Origin: Pseudomonas sp. JM0905a
GTDB lineage: Bacteria; Pseudomonadota; Gammaproteobacteria; Pseudomonadales; Pseudomonadaceae
Length of the DNA: 64,000 nt
Direction: 5' to 3'
NCBI RefSeq assembly: GCF_014700075.1
Contig: NZ_JACXBU010000013.1
Span: 1-64,000, forward strand
In this document: piece after piece, positions 58,494-64,000 of the stretch
How positions within the stretch are numbered: position 1 is the stretch's first letter
Layout of the letters: each line of letters opens with the position of its first letter
Notes under the pieces: model-generated
The model's input: the letters and a program-made list of their open reading frames with translations, nothing else
What the model was told of the DNA's origin: nothing
Database searches by the model: none
Translations under genes and position numbers: made by a program

Positions 58494-58649
58494 ATCGGCC
58501 TGATGGGCATGAAAGTCGGCGGCAAGCGCAAGCTCTACGTCCCCGCACACCTGGCCTATGGCGAGCGCCAGATGGGTGCCCACATCAAGCCCAACTCCAA
58601 CCTGCTGTTCGAGATCGAGCTGCTGGAAGTCCTGACCCGGGACGATTGA
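58494..58649 (+). pseudogene. 3' half of the interrupted FKBP-type prolyl isomerase
   Basis: Codons 63-113 (IGLMGMKVGGKRKLYVPAHLAYGERQMGAHIKPNSNLLFEIELLEVLTRDD) and a TGA at 58647. The fragment lacks a start codon with a ribosome site in the host frame and should not be translated. The AYGE and FEIELL motifs show that it is the C-terminal half of an FKBP domain. It belongs to the 5' half at 46269 and would be rejoined by precise excision of the element. Confidence 0.93.
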
Positions 58650-58954
58650 GCCGCGTGCGGCATCCGTGAAGGCCTTCGCGCCTGCGGGCGGCCGGTTACA
58701 GGCTTGTGGCCTGCAACCGCCGCCGAACCGCATGGGAAGGGAGAGAGCATGCCCGGCAATCGTGTCACCGGACGGCGGCAGAATACCGGGCAATTCTGTC
58801 AGCAAGCTGTCAGCTACCCTGCAATGAATCTCTTCGTGCGAGCGGCTGGTCGAGCCGAACGTCCGGCAGTTCCGGCTCAACGGTGGAACGGCTGTCGATT
58901 TCGTTGCACGACAATCGACCAGTCAGCGAATCGGAACCTTCACAGGAGTCGCCC
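58650..58954. other. Intergenic stretch without a recognisable gene
   Basis: About 305 bp between the FKBP stop and the glutathione S-transferase. No supported gene, strong promoter or hairpin stands out apart from the GST ribosome site AGGAG at 58944. Confidence 0.45.
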
Positions 58955-59614
58955 ATGTCCCTGCAACTGTTCGCCCACCCCTTCTCTTCCTACTGCCAGA
59001 AGGTGCTGATCGCGCTCTACGAGAACGACATTCCGTTCCGCATGCGCCTGCTTTCCCCGGACGACCCGGCCACCTTCGAGGAATTCCAGCGACGCTGGCC
59101 GATGCAGCGCTTTCCCCTGCTGCTTGACGGCGAGCGGGCGGTAATGGAGTCGAGCGTCATCATCGAGTACTTGCAGCAGCATCACGCCGGGCCGGTGAAG
59201 CTGATTCCCAAAGCCGCGGACGCAGCGCTGGAGGTACGGATGCTCGATCGCTTCTTCGACTGGTACGTGATGACGCCGATGCAGAAACCGGTGCTGGACA
59301 GCCTGCGCCCTGAAGGCCATCGCGACGGGTACGGCGTGGACGAGGCGAAGCGCCAGCAGGAGCGCGGCTACGCCTGGCTCGACGAAAAGCTCGCGGGCCG
59401 CACCTGGGCCGCCGGCGAATCCTTCAGCCTGGCGGACTGCGCGGCGGCGCCGTCGCTGTTCTATGCCGACTGGGTGCACCCGATCGATGGGGCCTTCGGC
59501 AACCTGCGCGCCTATCGGCAACGCCTGCTGGACCGTCCCTCCGTCGCCCGCGCGGTGGACGAAGCGCGCCCCTACAGGTCGCTGTTTCCGCTAGGCGCAC
59601 CGGATCGCGACTGA
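58955..59614 (+). CDS. Glutathione S-transferase family protein
   Basis: This 219-residue protein has an N-terminal thioredoxin-like domain (LQLFAHPFSSYCQKVLIALYEND, with Ser/Cys positions expected to contact glutathione; MQRFPLLLDGERAVMESSVIIEYL contains the cis-Pro and the 'ESS' glutathione site). A helical C-terminal domain follows (TWAAGESFSLADCAAAP). The substrate is unknown. Its 3' end overlaps the convergent LysR gene by 43 bp. Ribosome site AGGAG. Confidence 0.88.
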   Translation: MSLQLFAHPFSSYCQKVLIALYENDIPFRMRLLSPDDPATFEEFQRRWPMQRFPLLLDGERAVMESSVIIEYLQQHHAGPVKLIPKAADAALEVRMLDRFFDWYVMTPMQKPVLDSLRPEGHRDGYGVDEAKRQQERGYAWLDEKLAGRTWAAGESFSLADCAAAPSLFYADWVHPIDGAFGNLRAYRQRLLDRPSVARAVDEARPYRSLFPLGAPDRD

Positions 59615-60489
59615 GCCAGCCCTTCCAGGGCTTCCACCACCTTGCGCAACCCCGCACCCATGGGCTTGTCCTGACGCAGCACCAGCCCCAGGGTGCGCGA
59701 CAGATCCGGGGCCAGGGGGCGGACTTCCAGGCCTCGCCGATGGTGCGCCGCCTTGACCGCCATGCTCGGCACGATGCTGCAGCCGAGCCCCGCCGCCACC
59801 ATTTCCTTGATGGCCTCGATGCTGCCCAGCTCCATCACCGCCCGTGGGCGCAGGCCGGCCTGAAGGAACCAGTCGTCGATCAGCAGGCGTGTACTGCTGC
59901 CCGGTTCGAAGAGCACCAGCGGACGTTCCGCAAGATCCCGGGGCGAGATCTGCGCGGGCAACGCCCCGGCCGCCGAGATGGCGACGAAGTCGTCTCGCAG
60001 CAACGGCTGCACATGCAGGCTGCGGCCCGCCGCCGGTAGCGTCACCAGGCCGATATCCAGGCGGTTCTCGATCACCGCAGCGACCACGTCGTCGGTATTG
60101 CCGGTACTGACGCGGATATCCAGCGCCGGAAAACGTCGGCGCATGTCCTTCAGCAAGGGCGGCAACAAGTGGATGCAAGCCGTGGCACCCGTGCCGATGG
60201 CCACCTGCCCGGCCACGCCCAGGGCATGGCTGGACATGTCCTGCAGCGCCTCTTCCACCAGATCGTCGATGCGCCGGGCATGCTCCAGCAGCCGCTCACC
60301 TGCGGAGGTGGCCTTGAGCCGCTTGCCGACGCGCTCGATCAGGCGCACGTTCAAACGGTGCTCCAGCTGGCGAATCTGCAGGCTGACCGCCGGCTGCGTC
60401 AGGCCGAGGCGCTCCCCAGCGGCAGAAAAGCTCCCGGCGGTGATGACCTCGATGAAAGTGTGCAATTGGTCCAGGTTGAGGCGGCGCAT
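59572..60489 (-). CDS. LysR-family transcriptional regulator
   Basis: This 305-residue protein has an N-terminal helix-turn-helix (GSFSAAGERLGLTQPAVSLQIRQLEHRL) and an effector domain with 'IGTGATACIHLLPPLLKDMRRRFPALDIRVSTGNTDDVV'. Its gene overlaps the GST 3' end by 43 bp in convergent orientation, and it is divergent from the GNAT gene across 97 bp. The GNAT/MFS pair is the more likely target. Confidence 0.88.
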   Translation of the reverse strand: MRRLNLDQLHTFIEVITAGSFSAAGERLGLTQPAVSLQIRQLEHRLNVRLIERVGKRLKATSAGERLLEHARRIDDLVEEALQDMSSHALGVAGQVAIGTGATACIHLLPPLLKDMRRRFPALDIRVSTGNTDDVVAAVIENRLDIGLVTLPAAGRSLHVQPLLRDDFVAISAAGALPAQISPRDLAERPLVLFEPGSSTRLLIDDWFLQAGLRPRAVMELGSIEAIKEMVAAGLGCSIVPSMAVKAAHHRRGLEVRPLAPDLSRTLGLVLRQDKPMGAGLRKVVEALEGLAQSRSGAPSGNSDL

Positions 60490-60586
60490 ATCAAAGTTTC
60501 ACTTATGCATCGAATAACACTTGAAAGCTTCACTAAGACTACGGCCAGCCCCATCATTTCGCCATCCGTTGCCGATGGGCCAAACC

Positions 60587-61117
60587 ATGAATCCGATCCT
60601 CCTGCGTGACGCCACCCCCGCCGACCTCCCGGCCATCCAGTCCATCTATGCACCCCACGTGCTCCACGGTTCGGCCAGCTTCGAGATGGAAGTCCCGGAC
60701 CTGAACGAGCTGGGCGTGCGATTGGCCAGGGTGCGGGAAGCGCGCCTGCCGTATCTGGTGGCTGAGCTGGATGGCGAAGTCGTGGGCTACGGCTACGCCG
60801 CGCCCTATCGCCCGCGCCCGGCCTACCGCTTCACTGCGGAAGACTCGGTCTATGTGCGCGACGGCCTGGAAGGGCGCGGTATCGGCCGGCTGCTGCTGGA
60901 GCGGCTGATCCAGCGCTGCGAACAGCAGGGTTACCGGCAGATGATCGCCATGGTCGGCGACAGCGGGAACCTGGCCTCCGTGGGCCTGCACGAACACCTG
61001 GGCTTTCGCCGCGTCGGCGTGCTGGAAAACGTCGGTTTCAAACATGGCCGCTGGCTCGATTGCGTGATCCTGCAACGGGCTCTGGGCGAAGGCGCCGGCA
61101 CCCTCCCCGGTCAATGA
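60587..61117 (+). CDS. GNAT N-acetyltransferase, phosphinothricin acetyltransferase-like
   Basis: This 176-residue protein begins ILLRDATPADLPAIQSIYAPHVLHGSASFEMEVP and contains the acetyl-CoA motif EGRGIGRLLLERLIQRCEQQG and 'NVGFKHGRWLDCVILQRAL'. These are typical of the Pat/Bar-like group that acetylates phosphinothricin or methionine analogues. It is separated by one base from the MFS gene, so it is probably cotranscribed and coupled. The substrate is inferred from the family. Confidence 0.87.
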   Translation: MNPILLRDATPADLPAIQSIYAPHVLHGSASFEMEVPDLNELGVRLARVREARLPYLVAELDGEVVGYGYAAPYRPRPAYRFTAEDSVYVRDGLEGRGIGRLLLERLIQRCEQQGYRQMIAMVGDSGNLASVGLHEHLGFRRVGVLENVGFKHGRWLDCVILQRALGEGAGTLPGQ

Positions 61118-61118
61118 C

Positions 61119-62267
61119 ATGTCATCGCTGGTCCTGCGCTTGGGCCTGGCCCAACTGATCAACTGGGGCGTTTCCTTCTATCTGCCCGGCGCCTTCGCGT
61201 CCGCCACCCTCCGCGATACCCATTGGCCTGCCACCCTGGTCCACGGCGGGCTCTCCATCGCCCTGCTGGTCATGGCGCTGGTGTCACCCCTGAGCGGGCG
61301 TTGGATCGACCGCTTCGGCGGGCGCCGGGTGATGTGCGCCGGCAGCCTGCTGAACGCAGCCGGTTGCCTGTTGCTCGGTACCAGCACCACACCGGTTCAT
61401 TACCTCACCGCCTGGCTGGTGCTCGGTGTGGGCATGCGCCTGTCGCTCTACGACGCCGCCTTCGCCACCCTGGCCGCGATCCTCGGGCAGGACGCGCGCC
61501 GGGCGATGGTGCAGATCACCCTGTTCGGCGGGCTGGCCACCAGTCTGTTCTGGCCCCTGGGAGGCTGGCTGGCCGATAGCTTCGGCTGGCGCACGGGCCT
61601 TGCCTGCTTCGCCACTTTCGCCATGCTCGGCTGGACCTTGCTGCTGGGACTGCCGCAAATGGCCCGAGTGAGCCCGGCGGGAACGACTCGGAGCGTTGCC
61701 ATCGACCTGCCTCGCCGCCCGGCGCGGCTCTATGGGCTGGCCATGGCGCTGATCGCCTTTCTCGCGTCGGGCCTGTCCGCACACCTGACCGGGCTGCTGG
61801 CCGGCCACGGCTTGCCCATCACCCTCGCCGCGCTCTGGGGGATCGGCCAGGTGGCTGCGCGATTGGTGGAAAGTCTGCAGACGAGGCCCATTCCGGCGCT
61901 GCGTCTCAACCTCTGGGTGGGCGTCGCCCTGCCGGCCTGTTTCACCCTGGGCCTGGCGGGGCTCGGTTCGGCGCCACTGGCTGGGCTCTTCGTACTGGCC
62001 TATGGCGCCCTCAACGGCCTGGCGACCCTGCTCCGCGCCAGCCTGCCACTGGAGCTGTTCGCCAACGACGCCTATGCCAGTGCCCTGGGACGCCTGCTCG
62101 CACCAGCCTTCGTCCTCGCCGCCGTGGCGCCCTGGGCGTATGCGCTGCTGCGCACCTGGGCCGGCGACCTCGCCATGCTCTGGCTTTCCCTGGCCATTGC
62201 CCTGGGCGTCATGCTGACGGCGCTCGCGCTATATCGAGTACCGGGAGTCGAACTCGCCGAGAAGTGA
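61119..62267 (+). CDS. MFS transporter
   Basis: This 382-residue protein has about twelve predicted transmembrane helices. The cytoplasmic loop signature 'SGRWIDRFGGRRVM' lies between TM2 and TM3, and a similar helix pattern repeats in the second half. The GNAT stop is one base upstream, so the pair is probably an operon: acetylation followed by export of a toxic compound is a reasonable inference. The LysR gene upstream may control both. The substrate is unknown. Confidence 0.85.
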   Translation: MSSLVLRLGLAQLINWGVSFYLPGAFASATLRDTHWPATLVHGGLSIALLVMALVSPLSGRWIDRFGGRRVMCAGSLLNAAGCLLLGTSTTPVHYLTAWLVLGVGMRLSLYDAAFATLAAILGQDARRAMVQITLFGGLATSLFWPLGGWLADSFGWRTGLACFATFAMLGWTLLLGLPQMARVSPAGTTRSVAIDLPRRPARLYGLAMALIAFLASGLSAHLTGLLAGHGLPITLAALWGIGQVAARLVESLQTRPIPALRLNLWVGVALPACFTLGLAGLGSAPLAGLFVLAYGALNGLATLLRASLPLELFANDAYASALGRLLAPAFVLAAVAPWAYALLRTWAGDLAMLWLSLAIALGVMLTALALYRVPGVELAEK

Positions 62268-62384
62268 ACCGCCATGAATCGCCGCGTCAGTGGGAAGGAC
62301 TGTTCCGCCATCGGAGCCTTTCGCCAAGTGGCCGCTGACAGGTAAGGTGGCCCATCCGCTCCTCGATCTGAACAGGATGTCCCC

Positions 62385-63089
62385 ATGAATGATCTGTCGG
62401 CTTTCACCATTACCCGCAAATGGCCAGCGACCCAACCGGATCGCCTGCAGCTCTATTCCCTGCCGACGCCCAACGGCGTCAAGGTCTCGATCATGCTGGA
62501 AGAGACCGGCCTGCCCTACGAACCGCACCTGGTCAGCTTCGAGCGCAACGACCAGATGTCGCCGGAGTTCCTCTCCCTCAACCCGAACAACAAGATTCCG
62601 GCGATCATCGACCCCAACGGGCCGGATGGCCGCCCGCTGCCGCTGTTCGAGTCCGGCGCCATCCTCATCTACCTGGCTGACAAGACCGGCCAGTTGATCC
62701 CGCAGGACGCCGCCGGCCGCTATGAATGCATCCAGTGGCTGATGTTCCAGATGGGCGGCATCGGCCCGATGTTCGGCCAGCTCGGCTTCTTCAACAAATT
62801 CGCCGGCAAGGACTACGAGGACAAGCGCCCCCGCGACCGCTACGTGCAGGAATCCGCGCGCCTTCTGGCGGTGCTCGACCAGCGCCTGGAAGGCCGCAGC
62901 TGGATCATGGGCGAGCAGTACAGCATCGCCGACATCGCCATCTTCCCCTGGGTGCGCAACCTGATCGGCTTCTACGAAGCGGGCGAGCTCGTGCAGTTCG
63001 AGCGTTTTACCAATGTGCAGCGCGTGCTGGACGCCTTCCTGTCGCGCCCGGCAGTGATACGCGGCCTGGGGATTCCGAAGCGGGATTGA
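62385..63089 (+). CDS. Nu-class (YfcG/YghU-like) glutathione S-transferase
   Basis: This 234-residue protein has an N-terminal thioredoxin-like domain with LYSLPTPNGVKVSIMLEETGLPYE (the TPNG motif is characteristic of the YfcG-type group), NPNNKIPAIIDP with the cis-Pro, and LFESGAILIYLADKTG (glutathione gamma-Glu site). The helical C-terminal domain contains YSIADIAIFPWVRNL. Such proteins act as disulfide-bond oxidoreductases with glutathione. It is a single gene followed by a REP-like repeat. Confidence 0.9.
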   Translation: MNDLSAFTITRKWPATQPDRLQLYSLPTPNGVKVSIMLEETGLPYEPHLVSFERNDQMSPEFLSLNPNNKIPAIIDPNGPDGRPLPLFESGAILIYLADKTGQLIPQDAAGRYECIQWLMFQMGGIGPMFGQLGFFNKFAGKDYEDKRPRDRYVQESARLLAVLDQRLEGRSWIMGEQYSIADIAIFPWVRNLIGFYEAGELVQFERFTNVQRVLDAFLSRPAVIRGLGIPKRD

Positions 63090-63119
63090 GCTGCACAAGC
63101 ACTGGCAATCGGGTTTTCC

Positions 63120-63216
63120 TGTGGGGGCGAAATCATTCGCCAAGCAGTCCGAGGACTGCCCGTCGATCTTGCAGGGGCTGCTGTGCAGCCCTTAGCGATT
63201 GAAATCGCTCCCACAA
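63120..63216. repeat. Long REP-like repeat (two-arm form)
   Basis: TGTGGGGGCGAAATCATTCGCC at the left and AGCGATTGAAATCGCTCCCACA at the right enclose GCAGTCCGAGGACTGC and GGGCTGCTGTGCAGCCC hairpins. It is the same organisation as at 22069 and 38468. Confidence 0.68.
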
Positions 63217-63225
63217 AAGCGGCAC

Positions 63226-63828
63226 TCAGTCCAAGTACGCTCCATTACTCGCCCCCCGCAAGTCCTTCGTCACCCTGGACTGCATCTCGTAGGCCGGTTC
63301 CTCCACCGCGTCGGCGTCCTCGGTATAGCGCCTGGCGAACTCCTCCACACCCCATTCCCGGTACTGCTGCACGTGCTTGAGCTCGTGAGCCCAGAGCGCC
63401 ACGTCGTGCAACGCGCCTTCCTCGTTACGGAAGAGAATGATGTCCACCAGGGTGACGGCCTTGGTATCCGGGTCATTAAGCATGGCGCCGGCGGCACCCA
63501 ACTCGCTGCGATCCCCTATGCGATAGCGCACCGCATCCAGCACGGCGGCGTCGTAGTAGCGCGTCAGTTGCCGACGGATGTCGGGTGGTATCGGCTGTAC
63601 GCCCGCCGCTACGGCATCGGCGCGGGCCTGCACCAACCAATGCTGCATGGCCCCGGCGGCCACGCGGGTCACTTCATCCGGCAATGGGCCCAGCACTTCA
63701 CGGGTGTCCGGCAGGCAGATACAGGCGGTCACGCAGACCTCGTACTGACCGGGCGGGCACGCCTGTGCCACAGCCCCCAGGCAGCAGGTTCCCAACGCCA
63801 CCATCACCCTCGAAGCCCATCCGGCCAT
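63226..63828 (-). CDS. Secreted protein with HExxH motif (DUF4157-like)
   Basis: This 200-residue protein has a signal peptide (VMVALGTCCLGAVAQA) and several cysteines early (CPPGQYEVCVTACICLP). A putative zinc-protease motif follows (ALWAHELKHVQQYREWGVEEFARRYTEDADAVEEPAYEM). HELKH plus a downstream Glu fits the DUF4157/gluzincin-like pattern. The ribosome site GGGAGGG precedes the ATG at 63828. The substrate and localisation beyond export are unknown. Confidence 0.8.
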   Translation of the reverse strand: MAGWASRVMVALGTCCLGAVAQACPPGQYEVCVTACICLPDTREVLGPLPDEVTRVAAGAMQHWLVQARADAVAAGVQPIPPDIRRQLTRYYDAAVLDAVRYRIGDRSELGAAGAMLNDPDTKAVTLVDIILFRNEEGALHDVALWAHELKHVQQYREWGVEEFARRYTEDADAVEEPAYEMQSRVTKDLRGASNGAYLD

Positions 63829-63972
63829 TCGACCCTCCCCTGCAGGCTCGTCCCTGCAATGAATCAGACCTCGCGCCAGGACCGATGTCGTCAGCCACCC
63901 GGCGGACGGCCCCGTTTCAGGCGACCCGGCGCTCTGCTAACGTGATGCAGGCTCACTCGCGGAAGGGAATTC

Positions 63973-64000
63973 ATGCTCGCATTCATTCAGCACCACCCCC
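63973..64000 (+). CDS. Start of a gene cut by the window edge
   Basis: ATGCTCGCATTCATTCAGCACCACCCC encodes MLAFIQHHP and is preceded by GGAAGGG at a suitable distance. Only nine codons are visible, so nothing about its product can be said. Confidence 0.45.

Noticed and set aside
58437-58880. Upstream extension of the large integrase frame
   Set aside because: The extra 148 codons run antisense through host FKBP sequence and the attR site; the catalytic domain starts naturally at 58436.

Overview
The window is about 64 kb of high-GC, gene-dense Pseudomonas chromosome. The evidence is a complete mexS-mexT-mexEF-oprN efflux locus, several Pseudomonas-type small proteins (DUF2790, DUF2789, PtrA-motif proteins), and families of intergenic palindromes of the 'GTGGGGGCGAATTCATTCGC' type. 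I cannot name the species. No rRNA, tRNA or CRISPR array was seen.

Layout. 1-5546: the tail of a chemoreceptor gene, an I78-type lipoprotein, an RluA-family pseudouridine synthase, a dihydrolipoyl dehydrogenase and a membrane diguanylate cyclase. 5591-9392: a BRO-N remnant, then a secreted protein and a Tat-exported multicopper oxidase. 9393-13537: a GNAT enzyme, then an ECF sigma/anti-sigma pair facing a catalase-like protein and a cytochrome b561; the two units share a palindrome carrying two matched ECF-type promoters. 13664-21986: CorA, a redoxin-oxygenase fusion, a cupin regulator facing an EamA exporter, serine acetyltransferase, an M14 peptidase, YceH and a LysR regulator. 22182-27962: a leftward operon for hydroquinone/hydroxyquinol ring cleavage (two-subunit hydroquinone dioxygenase, aldehyde dehydrogenase, maleylacetate reductase, intradiol dioxygenase, YciI-like protein, Rieske ferredoxin). 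28389-37365: a secreted 13-residue-repeat protein, small lipoprotein and membrane proteins, an SDR/LysR pair, a molybdenum hydroxylase pair (IorAB type), an AraC regulator and MexS. 37528-44555: mexT, mexE, mexF, oprN. 44772-46454: small proteins and the 5' half of an FKBP prolyl isomerase gene.

46455-58493 is a 12.0-kb, visibly lower-GC mobile element inserted inside that FKBP gene. Removing it at the shared GGGAC core rebuilds a perfect 113-residue FKBP frame, which fixes both element ends to within the core. It encodes a large serine integrase next to its right end, a second small serine recombinase, a 2-TM protein resembling abortive-infection proteins, and a leftward operon. That operon holds zinc-finger proteins, four small proteins that look like divergent copies of one another, two genes in the position of tail-assembly chaperones, a 790-residue tail tape-measure protein, and a putative HNH-like protein. 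No capsid, portal, terminase, tail tube, baseplate, lysis or replication gene was recognised, so it is neither a recognisable complete phage nor a typical integrative element. A ~300-nt promoter-to-terminator interval may encode an RNA. This element is the most promising undescribed system in the window.

58494-64000: the 3' half of the FKBP gene, two glutathione S-transferases, a LysR regulator, a GNAT enzyme, an MFS transporter, a secreted HExxH protein and the first codons of a further gene.
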